Positions 48,965 to 56,640 of a stretch of DNA of 64,000 nucleotides are shown here, in pieces. The stretch's first letter is position 1, and every line of letters starts with the position of its first letter. Source of the DNA: FLUQ01 sp031550605 (GTDB lineage Bacteria > Desulfobacterota > Desulfovibrionia > Desulfovibrionales > Desulfovibrionaceae); assembly GCA_031550605.1 (NCBI GenBank), contig JAVBOK010000070.1:19519-83518 (forward strand), read 5' to 3'. A program made the position numbers and the translations under genes. The notes under the pieces are model-generated. The model had not been told where the DNA came from, did not search any database, and saw only the letters and a program-made list of their open reading frames with translations.

Positions 48965-50239
48965 ATGAAATACGGTCTGGACGAGAAGCCCGCGATTGTT
49001 CCCCTGCTGCTCTACGGCCTGCAGTGGTGGGTTGTGTCCCTGCCTTCCGTGATCATCATGGGCATGGTGGTGGCGCGGTTGCAGTTTCCCGGCCTTGGCG
49101 GGCAGATCGGGTACATGCAGAAACTGTTCTGGCTGATGGGCGGCGTGACCGTGGTCCAGGTTTTTTACGGCCACCGTTTGCCCCTGGTGGTGGGGCCGGC
49201 CTCCACGCTGCTGGTGGGGCTGATGGTTTCCGTCTCGGCCGGGGTGAACGCCATGTATACGGCCATACTCGCGGGCGGGGCGCTGCTGGCCCTGGCGGCG
49301 ACAGCGGGCCTGCTGTCCCGGCTGCGCTTTTTTTTCACCCCCCGCATCGTGGCGGTCATTCTGGCGCTGATCGCCTTCACCCTCAGCCCGACCATTCTGC
49401 GTTTGACGCTGGACGGGACGAAAAACGCCTCCTTCAATCTCTGCTTCGCTTTGGTCATGGTCTTCGCGCTGGTGCTCTGCAATGCCGCGTTGCCGGGCGT
49501 CTGGAAGTCCCTGACCGTGCTTTTCGGCATAAGCGGCGGGAGCGTGGCCTATTTTGGCGCCGTGGGCTTTCCTGTTCTGCCCGCTCTGCCCGCGGACGGC
49601 GGGGGAACCTTGCTGCTGGCTGCCTTCGAACTCCATCCCGGGGCTCTGCTGTCTTTCTTCTTCTGTTTTCTGGCCCTGGCCATCAACGAACTGGGGTCCA
49701 TCGAAGCCGTGGGCCACATGCTGGGGGCGGAAGACATGGACGGCCGCATCCGGCGCGGGTCCGCGCTGCAGGGTTTGGGCAGCGTGGCGGCGGGGGCGCT
49801 GGGGGTTATCGGGCCGGTGGATTTTTCGCTCAGCGCGGGGCTGATCACGGCGACAGGCTGCGCCTCGCGCTACACTCTGGTTCCGGCGGGGGCCGCGCTG
49901 GCGCTTTGCGGGTTCTTTCCCCGGCTGATCCTGGTTTTGTCCTGCATCCCCGGTGTGGTCATGGGTTCGCTGATGCTGTATCTGATGGCCGCGCAGCTTG
50001 CCGGCGGTCTGGCGTTGCTGGTGCGGGACCGCGGAGTCACGGATTTTGCCGGGGGCATGGTCGTGGGGTTGCCGCTGATGATCGGACTGCTGGTTTCCTT
50101 CGCTCCGCCGATCGCGTTGCAGGGCATTCCGGAATTTTTGCGGCCGGTCGCGGGGAACGGCTTTGTCATGGGCACGGCTGCGGTGATCATTCTGGAGCAC
50201 GTCGTGTTCCGGAAGAAAGAGGCGGAAGGGCGGGGCTGA
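48965..50239 (+). CDS. Uracil/xanthine permease family (NCS2) transporter
   Basis: The ATG at 48965 has GGAAGGAAACGCC before it. The 424-residue protein has about 12 to 14 membrane helices. NCS2 features are PLVVGPASTLLVGLMVSVSA (helix 3), the ion-motive glutamate in AINELGSIEAVGHML, GVIGPVDFSLSAGLITATGC and, near the end, PLMIGLLVSFAPPIALQGIP. It should import a nucleobase with protons. Length and layout fit the family, but which base cannot be told. Confidence 0.88.
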   Translation: MKYGLDEKPAIVPLLLYGLQWWVVSLPSVIIMGMVVARLQFPGLGGQIGYMQKLFWLMGGVTVVQVFYGHRLPLVVGPASTLLVGLMVSVSAGVNAMYTAILAGGALLALAATAGLLSRLRFFFTPRIVAVILALIAFTLSPTILRLTLDGTKNASFNLCFALVMVFALVLCNAALPGVWKSLTVLFGISGGSVAYFGAVGFPVLPALPADGGGTLLLAAFELHPGALLSFFFCFLALAINELGSIEAVGHMLGAEDMDGRIRRGSALQGLGSVAAGALGVIGPVDFSLSAGLITATGCASRYTLVPAGAALALCGFFPRLILVLSCIPGVVMGSLMLYLMAAQLAGGLALLVRDRGVTDFAGGMVVGLPLMIGLLVSFAPPIALQGIPEFLRPVAGNGFVMGTAAVIILEHVVFRKKEAEGRG

Positions 50240-50584
50240 TCCCGGCGCCATGCCGTGCGCGTGGATCGGAAAAATGCGGCATGTGGCGAGAATTCCGAAG
50301 TTCTTCGCGCCAAATTTATAACGCGGAACACCCGCGGGCGAACAGCGCGGCGCGCTTTCCGGGCGGGCCGGTACGGTTTGTCCGCACCCGGAAAAAGCGT
50401 GTTTTGCTTTTTTTCAACCCCGGCGCAGGGAAAATTTCACAGGGAATTTGCCCAGTACGCCGGCCGGCAGCATGTGCTCACGGCAACCGCATACGTGATT
50501 TCCGCCCGGTGCCGCTTTGCCAAAAAAAGTTCAGCGTGCTATGGCATGGTCAGGGAAAAAACGCATGACGCATAAGGAGGGCTT
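50240..50584. other. Gap between the nucleobase permease and FMN reductase genes
   Basis: These 345 bases carry a family C repeat (50328-50430) and otherwise no gene. The last 100 bases contain the FMN reductase promoter; no pair of boxes stands out. Confidence 0.4.
50328..50430. repeat. Palindromic intergenic repeat, family C (copy 5, inverted)
   Basis: ACACCCGCGGGCGAACAGCG, then GGCGCGCTTTCCGGGCGGGC and GTTTGTCCGCACCCGGAAAA follow the same order as 37828-37925, including AAAGCGTGTTTTGCTTTTTT against AAAGCGTTTTGTCTCTTTTC. The two copies look about three-quarters identical over roughly 95 bases by eye. Confidence 0.6.
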
Positions 50585-51133
50585 ATGTACACGCTAGCGA
50601 CATTCGTCGGCAGTCTGCGCAAGGATTCGATCAACAGAAAACTGGCCCACGCCCTGGCCGTGATCGGCAAGGATCTGTTCCGGACCACCATCGTCGATCT
50701 GGCCGATGTTCCCATGTACAACCAGGATATGGAAAGCGCCATGCCCGGTCCCGTGGCGCGGATGAAGGAAACCATTGCCGCGTCCGACGCCGTGCTTTTC
50801 GTCACGCCGGAATATAACCGCAGCATGCCGGCCCTGTTGAAAAACGCCCTGGACTGGGGTTCGCGCCCTCCCGGCCACAACGCCTGGGCGGGCAAGCCGG
50901 CGGCTGTCGCGGGCATCACCCCCAGCGCCGCGGGCACGGCCGTGGTCCAGTCGCACCTGCGCAGCATCCTGCCCGTGCTGAACATGCGCGTGATCAGCCA
51001 GCCGGAAGTGTACCTGACGGACAAAGGCGACTTTTTCGATGCCTCCGGCGCGGTGGCGAATGAGGAATCGCGCAAGTTTCTCCTCGGCTTTCTGACCCAT
51101 TTTTCGGGCTGGGTGGCAAAACAGAAAAAATAA
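50585..51133 (+). CDS. NAD(P)H-dependent FMN reductase family protein
   Basis: The ATG follows AAGGAGGGCTT. The 182-residue flavodoxin-fold protein has the phosphate loop FVGSLRKDSINRKLAHAL and FVTPEYNRSMPALLKNALDW, the TPEYN signature of the ChrR/YieF/AZR group. These cytosolic enzymes reduce quinones, azo dyes or metals with FMN. It stands alone between repeat DNA and the RRM gene. Confidence 0.9.
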   Translation: MYTLATFVGSLRKDSINRKLAHALAVIGKDLFRTTIVDLADVPMYNQDMESAMPGPVARMKETIAASDAVLFVTPEYNRSMPALLKNALDWGSRPPGHNAWAGKPAAVAGITPSAAGTAVVQSHLRSILPVLNMRVISQPEVYLTDKGDFFDASGAVANEESRKFLLGFLTHFSGWVAKQKK

Positions 51134-51156
51134 TCGGCTTGGTGCGAAAAAAAAGC

Positions 51157-51185
51157 TTGCAACCGCAAAAAAAAAGGTGTAGGAA
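51157..51185 (+). promoter_or_regulatory. Putative promoter of the RRM gene
   Basis: TTGCAA (51157-51162) and TAGGAA (51180-51185) are 17 bases apart, 24 bases after the FMN reductase stop. A start near 51192 would give a leader of about 75 bases that includes the hairpin at 51207-51243. Confidence 0.4.
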
Positions 51186-51206
51186 TCGTCCCTAACGTAC
51201 GTAATG

Positions 51207-51249
51207 GTTTCGCATATGGGTGCGGGAGCATCATGTGCGAAACTTTTTT
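51207..51249 (+). terminator. Terminator-like hairpin in the RRM gene leader
   Basis: GTTTCGCATAT (51207-51217) and ATGTGCGAAAC (51233-51243) pair, and the inner GGTGC/GCATC continues the stem, with a GGGA loop and a single bulge. Six T follow at once (51244-51249). It is either the terminator of the FMN reductase gene or an attenuator in front of the RRM gene, whose start codon is only 17 bases downstream of the T-run. Confidence 0.7.
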
Positions 51250-51266
51250 GTTTGTGAGGGTTGTTT

Positions 51267-51533
51267 GTGAGTAAGTCTATTTATGTGGGCAACCTGCCCT
51301 GGTCGGCGACGGAAGAAGAAGTGCGCGGTCTGTTTTCGGCGTATGGCGCCGTCAGCTCCGTCCATCTGGTGAGCGACCGGGAAACGGGCCGCGCCCGTGG
51401 GTTCGGTTTTGTGGAAATGGCTGACGCCGACGCGGCGGCGGCCATTCAGGCGCTTGACGGTTCCAGCATGGGCGGCCGCGCCCTGCGGGTGAACGAAGCC
51501 CAGCCCAAAGCCCCCCGGCAGCCCCGCTATTAG
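51267..51533 (+). CDS. RNA-recognition-motif (RRM) RNA-binding protein
   Basis: The GTG at 51267 is chosen because GAGGG ends 6 bases before it, giving MSKSIYVGNL as in relatives. The 88-residue protein is a single RRM with RNP2 (IYVGNL) and RNP1 (RGFGFVEM) and a short basic tail. Bacterial RRM proteins bind RNA and are often cold-induced or autoregulated through their leader. A strong terminator follows the gene. Confidence 0.92.
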   Translation: MSKSIYVGNLPWSATEEEVRGLFSAYGAVSSVHLVSDRETGRARGFGFVEMADADAAAAIQALDGSSMGGRALRVNEAQPKAPRQPRY

Positions 51534-51554
51534 CTGCTTGCGCTGACGCGCGAG

Positions 51555-51588
51555 GCCCCGGCACGCGCGCGCGTGCCGGGGCTTTTTT
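51555..51588 (+). terminator. Intrinsic terminator of the RRM gene
   Basis: GCCCCGGCACGCG and CGCGTGCCGGGGC form a perfect stem of 13 bp followed by TTTTTT (51583-51588), about 22 bases after the stop codon. Confidence 0.9.
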
Positions 51589-51704
51589 GTCTCTGACCGC
51601 CGGTTTGCCGGAGCTTTTTCCCGTGAAAACGCCCGGGGAAAAAGAATGCCTTCCGAATCGGCAAGCGGAAAACGCAACGACCCTCTGCCCCAGGAGTTTT
51701 GACC

Positions 51705-52400
51705 ATGCAGCGAAACGATATCCGGGTTATTGCCGCCGTCTGCGGGGTTCTGGCTGTGTGCGCTCTTGTCCCGAATTTTCTGGACCGTTTTATCGCCGTC
51801 ACCAATGCCGCGCCGTATACGATGAGCTTTCTGAAGTTTGCCGTGCTCGCCACCTTCGGCGAATGCATCGGGCTGCGCATAACCGGCGGGGTTTATAACA
51901 GGCCGGGTTTCGGCATTCTGCCCAAAGCTGTGGTATGGGGTTTTCTGGGGGTGGGCATCAAGGCGGCGTTCACTATTTTCGCCACCGGCGCGCCCAATGT
52001 GCTGGCCGAACTGGGCCTGCCCGTTTCCGCGGCCACGCTGAAGACGGGAGATTTTTTTCTGCGCTTTGTGACCGCGCTTTTCGTGAGCGTGAGCATCAAC
52101 AGCATTTTCGCTCCCGTGTTCATGACCCTGCACAAGATTACCGACATCCATATCGCCAACACCGGCGGCACCCTGGCCGGCCTGCTGCGGCCCATGGAAA
52201 TCGGCCGCATTCTGGGAGGGCTCAACTGGAACGCGCTGTGGGGGTTTGTGTTCAAAAAAACAATTCCGCTGTTCTGGTACCCGGCGCATACCATAACTTT
52301 TCTGCTGCCCCCGCATTTTCAGGTGGTGTTCGCCGCGTTGTTGGGCGTGATTCTGGGCGTGTTTCTGGCCATAGCCGGAACGCGCGCCGTCAAAGCCTGA
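51705..52400 (+). CDS. Mpv17/PMP22-like integral membrane protein (tentative)
   Basis: The ATG at 51705 has CAGGAG 8 bases upstream. The 231-residue protein has four to five membrane helices. The C-terminal stretch FWYPAHTITFLLPPHFQVVF followed by AALLGVILGVFLA follows the Mpv17 family pattern W-P...Q..NF..VP...R..F...., and FLKFAVLATFGECIGLRITG resembles the family's N-terminal helix. Mpv17 proteins are mostly eukaryotic organelle channels; bacterial relatives are poorly studied. The match is weak and by eye. Otherwise it is a conserved membrane protein without known function. Confidence 0.5.
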   Translation: MQRNDIRVIAAVCGVLAVCALVPNFLDRFIAVTNAAPYTMSFLKFAVLATFGECIGLRITGGVYNRPGFGILPKAVVWGFLGVGIKAAFTIFATGAPNVLAELGLPVSAATLKTGDFFLRFVTALFVSVSINSIFAPVFMTLHKITDIHIANTGGTLAGLLRPMEIGRILGGLNWNALWGFVFKKTIPLFWYPAHTITFLLPPHFQVVFAALLGVILGVFLAIAGTRAVKA

Positions 52401-52497
52401 CCCTGTCCGGACGCGAACCTTCACGGGCGCAATCTGACCTCCGGGTCCCGGACGGCGGCAAGAGCCGCCTCAGTTCCCGGCCGCGCCGGTCCTGGCC

Positions 52498-52526
52498 TTT
52501 CAAAATTCCATTGACCGGAGTATAAC
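52498..52526 (+). promoter_or_regulatory. Promoter immediately before zupT
   Basis: TATAAC (52521-52526) is a good -10 and TTTCAA (52498-52503) a weak -35 at 17 bases. The start would fall on or next to the ATG at 52533, suggesting a leaderless mRNA, although GGAG at 52517-52520 could serve if transcription starts further upstream. Confidence 0.4.
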
Positions 52527-52532
52527 GGGCGC

Positions 52533-53357
52533 ATGGATACCCATTCCGTATGGCTGGCGTTCAGCCTGACACTGCTGGCCGGTCTTTCCACAGGGATCGG
52601 GGCGGCTGTCGCGCTGATCGCAAAAACGGCCAACACACGCTTTCTTTCCCTTGCTCTGGGATTTTCCGCCGGAGTGATGCTGTATGTTTCCTTTGTGGAG
52701 ATCATCGTCAAGGCCCGCGTCGCCCTGATCGGACATTGGGGGGTCGTGTTCGGGTCATGGATGACCGTGACGGGATTTTTTGGCGGCATCGCCTGCATCG
52801 CCCTGATCGACAAGCTGGTGCCCGAGCAGGCCAACCCGCACGAAGCGCCGTCGCAAAGCACGCTGGACGCGGCCCACGCCCTGGCGGCCAGGCAGCCCGA
52901 CCGGGCGAAGCTGGGCCGCACCGGGGTGTTCACGGCCATCGCCATCGCCATCCACAACTTTCCGGAAGGACTGGCGACCTTTACCGCGGCGCTGACGGAT
53001 CCGGCGCTCGGGGTGGCCATCGCGGCTGCTATCGCCATCCACAACATCCCCGAAGGCATCGCCGTGGCCGTGCCGATTTTTTACGCCACCGGCAGCCGGA
53101 AAAAGGCCTTCAGCAATTCCTTCCTGTCGGGGCTTGCCGAACCCGTGGGCGCTCTTGTAGGGTACCTGATTCTGATGCCGTTTTTTTCTCCGGCGGTCTT
53201 CGGGATGCTGTTCGCTGCCGTGGCGGGGATCATGGTGTTCATCTCGCTGGATGAGCTTTTGCCCGCGGCCGAGGAATACGGCGAGCACCACCTGTGTGTT
53301 TACGGTCTGGTTGCGGGCATGGCCCTGATGGCGGTATCGCTGCTGCTGTTTTTGTGA
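52533..53357 (+). CDS. zupT: Zinc transporter ZupT (ZIP family)
   Basis: The 274-residue protein has eight membrane helices. The ZIP metal-binding helices are exact: AIAIAIHNFPEGLATF and AIAIHNIPEGIAVAVP, each with HN.PEG. The N-terminus SLTLLAGLSTGIGAAVALIA and EELLPAA-like end (SLDELLPAAEEYGEHH) also match ZupT. It imports Zn and other divalent metals across the inner membrane. ubiX follows after 12 bases. Confidence 0.95.
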   Translation: MDTHSVWLAFSLTLLAGLSTGIGAAVALIAKTANTRFLSLALGFSAGVMLYVSFVEIIVKARVALIGHWGVVFGSWMTVTGFFGGIACIALIDKLVPEQANPHEAPSQSTLDAAHALAARQPDRAKLGRTGVFTAIAIAIHNFPEGLATFTAALTDPALGVAIAAAIAIHNIPEGIAVAVPIFYATGSRKKAFSNSFLSGLAEPVGALVGYLILMPFFSPAVFGMLFAAVAGIMVFISLDELLPAAEEYGEHHLCVYGLVAGMALMAVSLLLFL

Positions 53358-53369
53358 GCGAGGTCGGAC

Positions 53370-53945
53370 GTGCGGATTATCGTGGGCATCACCGGGGCCA
53401 GCGGGGCCGTATACGGCCTTTCCGTGCTGCGGACCCTGCACGGGCTGGGGCATGAGACGCACTGCGTGGTCAGCGATCACGGCCGGCAGGTTCTGGCGCA
53501 TGAATGCGGCGCGGGGGAGGCGGATATCCGGCCCTTCGCCTCGGCGCTGTATCCGGCGGCGGATATGGCCGCGCCCGTCGCCAGCGGCTCGTTCCGGGCG
53601 GACGCCATGGTTGTGGTCCCCTGCAGCATGCGCACCCTGGCCGCCATCGCGTGCGGCCTGGCCGGCAATCTGCTGTGCCGCGCGGCGGACGTGATGCTCA
53701 AGGAACGGAAGAATCTGGTGCTGGCCGTGAGGGAAACCCCGCTCAGTGCCGTGCATCTGGAGAACATGCTGAAGCTGGCCCGTCTGGGCGTGGGCATCGT
53801 GCCCGCCTGTCCCGGTTTTTATCACCGGCCGGCGAGCATAGACGACCTTGTGGCCATGATGACCGGCCGCATTCTGGACAGCCTGGGCGTGAACAACGAC
53901 TGTTTCGACCGCTGGGGCGTTGACGCCGCCGGAAAGGCCGGATGA
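53370..53945 (+). CDS. ubiX: UbiX-type flavin prenyltransferase
   Basis: The GTG start follows GAGGTCGGAC. The 191-residue protein has the flavin-binding GITGASGAVYGLSVLR, VVSDHGRQVLAHE, VVPCSMRTLAAIACGLAGNL and the prenyl-binding RETPLSAVHLENMLKLARLG. UbiX attaches a dimethylallyl group to FMN to make the cofactor of UbiD decarboxylases. No ubiD lies here, so the partner must be elsewhere. It is co-transcribed with zupT and the next gene. Confidence 0.93.
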   Translation: MRIIVGITGASGAVYGLSVLRTLHGLGHETHCVVSDHGRQVLAHECGAGEADIRPFASALYPAADMAAPVASGSFRADAMVVVPCSMRTLAAIACGLAGNLLCRAADVMLKERKNLVLAVRETPLSAVHLENMLKLARLGVGIVPACPGFYHRPASIDDLVAMMTGRILDSLGVNNDCFDRWGVDAAGKAG

Positions 53946-53954
53946 GGAGAGCGC

Positions 53955-54368
53955 ATGCGCATTTATATCGCCGCTTCGTGGAAACACCAGCACGCTGTGG
54001 AAATGCTGACGGAACGGCTGGAGGGCATGGGATACGAGGTTCTGTCCTGGCTGCGTGAAGGCCGTCCGGAAGAGGCGTTTCTCTCCCGGCTGGAACTGAC
54101 CTCCTTCATCAATTCCGACGAGGGGCGGCGCATTTTTCGTTTTTGCGTGGACTCGGCCACGCGGGCCGACATGGTCATCTATCTGGGACCGTCCGGTTGC
54201 GACGCCTGGGCGGAAGTGGGCGCGGCGTCCGGATCCGGGGTTCCCGTGCTGGGGCTTCTGGCGAAAGCCGAGGATGTGGGTCTGATGCGGCACATGGTGC
54301 GCGACTGGTTCAGTTCGGTGAGCGGCTTGCTGGACGCGGTGGCGCGGCATGCGGCGGCAAAGGGCTGA
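53955..54368 (+). CDS. Nucleoside 2-deoxyribosyltransferase-like protein
   Basis: The 137-residue protein begins IYIAASWKHQHAVEMLTERL with the (Y)IA.S...... start of the nucleoside deoxyribosyltransferase / SLOG-like fold, then MGYEVLSWLREGRPEEA, and ADMVIYLGPSGCDAWAEVGA, where the D...G.......E pattern supplies the nucleotide-binding acidic residues. It may process or sense a nucleotide. It starts 9 bases after ubiX. Substrate unknown. Confidence 0.65.
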   Translation: MRIYIAASWKHQHAVEMLTERLEGMGYEVLSWLREGRPEEAFLSRLELTSFINSDEGRRIFRFCVDSATRADMVIYLGPSGCDAWAEVGAASGSGVPVLGLLAKAEDVGLMRHMVRDWFSSVSGLLDAVARHAAAKG

Positions 54369-54472
54369 ACGCCCGCGAAATTCGGAGGACGCCGCTCGTC
54401 GCGCCGTTCAGCGGCGCGGGTAAAAATTGACCGGTGTCGTTTTTCCGAATCTGCGTTGCCGATGCCCCGGCG

Positions 54473-55918
54473 CTACCGCGCGCCCCTGCTCCGTCCGGGG
54501 GCGGTCCTTCCGGCCGGGGCCGTGCCGTTGGCCGGCCGTGTGGCGTTGTCCTGTCTGAGAGCAACGCCCGCTTTTTTTGTCGGCATGACGGCTTTGGCCG
54601 GTATGGCTACGGCTTTTGCCGTTTCGGCCGCGGTTGCCGGCCGGGGAGGCCGCGCGCGTTTCGGCGTTTCCGCCGGTGGGGGCGCCGGAGGCAGCGGCCC
54701 GCCCAAAGTCTGCTGAAAAAATGTGATGAGAAAACTGTTGCGCTGCGCCCGCGCTTCGCTGTCCCTCTGTCCTCTGCCGCCGCACAGGGCGGGAACATTT
54801 TCCGCATGGGCCGGGGGGCAGGGCGCTTGCGCCGCGTAATGACCGATTTTTTTCAGCGTAAGCACAGACGGGCGCGTCGGCAGAAAACGCAACAGGCGTT
54901 TCTCATTTTCCTGCGCAGGGTATATTTCGTCGTTCGCGGCGTCCAGAACGGCTGCCGGCGTCGTGACGCCGCGCAGGGCGGCTTCGGGGAACAGGCCGAT
55001 AAGCCCCGGCGTCATCAGGCCCAGGGCCTTGATGGACCTGCGGGCGGCAGGGCGCCGCGCCACTGCCGGGCCGGGATGAATCCGCACCGGCGCGGGAATG
55101 GGCGAGGTCATCTTGGTTTCTTCGTCTTCATCGCTGCCCGCGGCGGCTTCGCCGTTGGCATGCTCCTCCGCCGGTTCTTCCGGGGCGGCAAGGACATCCA
55201 GTTCCGGCGTGAACGCCGCCGGCCCCCACGCGTTCAGAATGGACGTGTAGTCGCTCATCATGGCCGCATGGTGCGCAAGCGCCCAGTTCGTGCACAGAAA
55301 ATCGCTGCTGTTTTCCGGTGGACAATAGGCGGGCAGCAGGGACAAATCCGGCGCCGCGCCCGCCAGTTGCAGGACCGTGGCCGCGCCGGATCCCACGCCC
55401 AGAAGGCCGATGCGGCTTTCGTCGGCCAGCGGCGCAAGTTCCGGAGAACCGAGCACCGCTTCCAGCGCCTGCAAAAGGTTGCGGGGCCGTTCCATGAACA
55501 GGCGGGCGCGGTACATTTCGCTTACATCCTCGGCGTTGTCGCCTGGGTGCGTCGGCGCGATCACGATGAAAGCCTGGCGGGCGAGAGCGGCGGCCAAGTC
55601 GTGCACGGACAGGCGCGAGCCTCCGGAACCGTGCGAAATGAGGATGACGGGGTACTGGCCGGGAATCTCCCTGCCGTTTTTGGCGACGCTGATGGACCAG
55701 CCGTCAATGCGCAGGTCTTTGGGCGGGCGCAGGCTGGGATACCAGACGGCCACATCCATGCGGGTCTGCGTTGCGGGGTTCCATATGCCGATGGTACGGA
55801 ACCCCGGCTGAAACTGCTGGGGCCGGGCGCCCCGGGCTTTCCCCTCGCCGGAAAGGGCCAGCGTCCAGGCAAGGGCGGCAAGGCAGACGAAAAGGCAAAG
55901 GCGCCCCGCAATCTTCAT
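54473..55918 (-). CDS. Exported alpha/beta hydrolase with low-complexity tail
   Basis: Starting at the ATG at 55918 (in an ATGA overlap) gives 481 residues with a signal peptide or anchor (FVCLAALAWTLALS). The hydrolase domain has YPVILISHGSGGSRLSVHDL, VIAPTHPGDNAEDV and RIGLLGVGSGAATVLQLAG, where the nucleophile elbow reads G-V-G-S-G, and the His may be in LKKIGHYAAQAP; this matches dienelactone hydrolase / PAF-acetylhydrolase-like enzymes (COG4188). An acidic insert (EEPAEEHANGEAAAGSDEDE) precedes an Arg/Pro stretch, and the last roughly 75 residues are Pro/Ala/Lys-rich. It is the last gene of the trmJ unit. Confidence 0.7.
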   Translation of the reverse strand: MKIAGRLCLFVCLAALAWTLALSGEGKARGARPQQFQPGFRTIGIWNPATQTRMDVAVWYPSLRPPKDLRIDGWSISVAKNGREIPGQYPVILISHGSGGSRLSVHDLAAALARQAFIVIAPTHPGDNAEDVSEMYRARLFMERPRNLLQALEAVLGSPELAPLADESRIGLLGVGSGAATVLQLAGAAPDLSLLPAYCPPENSSDFLCTNWALAHHAAMMSDYTSILNAWGPAAFTPELDVLAAPEEPAEEHANGEAAAGSDEDEETKMTSPIPAPVRIHPGPAVARRPAARRSIKALGLMTPGLIGLFPEAALRGVTTPAAVLDAANDEIYPAQENEKRLLRFLPTRPSVLTLKKIGHYAAQAPCPPAHAENVPALCGGRGQRDSEARAQRNSFLITFFQQTLGGPLPPAPPPAETPKRARPPRPATAAETAKAVAIPAKAVMPTKKAGVALRQDNATRPANGTAPAGRTAPGRSRGAR

Positions 55919-56640
55919 TGAGCCGGCTCTTTGTTCCAGAACGGCAACTGCGGCTTGAAAGCGTCCAGCGCGCCCAGGGGCACGCTCACCTGCAGATAGC
56001 CGGCACTGTACGGAGCGGCCTGGTACGGAGGAAAGTAGATGGTCAGGCCCTCGGGCGACACCGCGAACAGGTCGAAATTCGCGATTTCCGGGGCTGTTCC
56101 GGCTTTGATCATGCCCGGCACGGCCTTGTCGCCGAGCTGCTCGGCCAGCGCTCTGGAGCAAAACTCCGAAAGCGCGGCGAGCAGACCTTCCCGGCGCATG
56201 AACAGATCGTCATAGGTCAGGCGGCGGCCGTCCCGGCGGTTGTAAACAAAGGTGGCTAGGCCCGGTTCCGGATGGGCGCCGCCCGTGGACGCGCTGATGG
56301 TGAAAATGACCGAAAGCACCCGGGGGGATGCGACAAGGGTGGTGTACGTGATGGTCAGTTCATAGGGCAGAGGGGAATGGACGGGTATCTGCTGCACCGC
56401 CGTAATGAAGGCCGTGGCCTGATCCCGCGCCCATATGGCCAGTTCTTCGTCCGCCACGGCGTTGCCCGTGGCCGGATAGGAGATGTTGACCCTGTACCGG
56501 TCGCTGCGCTGGATGATGGTGAAGACGTCGATTTTTTTTTCTTCTATGGTTGACGAGCGCAGCATCACGGCATGCGCGGGAACAGCGGCAAAACAGGCAG
56601 CCAGAACGGCAAGGGCCAGACAGGCGGTGCGGGCGGTCAT
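55915..56640 (-). CDS. DUF3298/DUF4163 (RsiV-like) exported protein
   Basis: The 241-residue protein has a cleavable signal ending AVPAHA. The mature part has VNISYPATGNAVADEELAIW, ELTITYTTLVASPRVLSVIF, GGAHPEPGLATFVYNRRDGR and LTYDDLFMRREGLLAALSEF, the order of the DUF4163 plus DUF3298 module. RsiV-type proteins can bind lysozyme, but many members have no known ligand. It overlaps both neighbours by 4 bases, so its level is tied to the sensor kinase. Confidence 0.85.
   Translation of the reverse strand: MTARTACLALAVLAACFAAVPAHAVMLRSSTIEEKKIDVFTIIQRSDRYRVNISYPATGNAVADEELAIWARDQATAFITAVQQIPVHSPLPYELTITYTTLVASPRVLSVIFTISASTGGAHPEPGLATFVYNRRDGRRLTYDDLFMRREGLLAALSEFCSRALAEQLGDKAVPGMIKAGTAPEIANFDLFAVSPEGLTIYFPPYQAAPYSAGYLQVSVPLGALDAFKPQLPFWNKEPAQ

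Noticed and set aside
54399..54418. GCGCCG/CGGCGC hairpin as a terminator between the convergent genes
   Set aside because: No U-run follows on either strand, and the T-rich stretch is on the wrong side.
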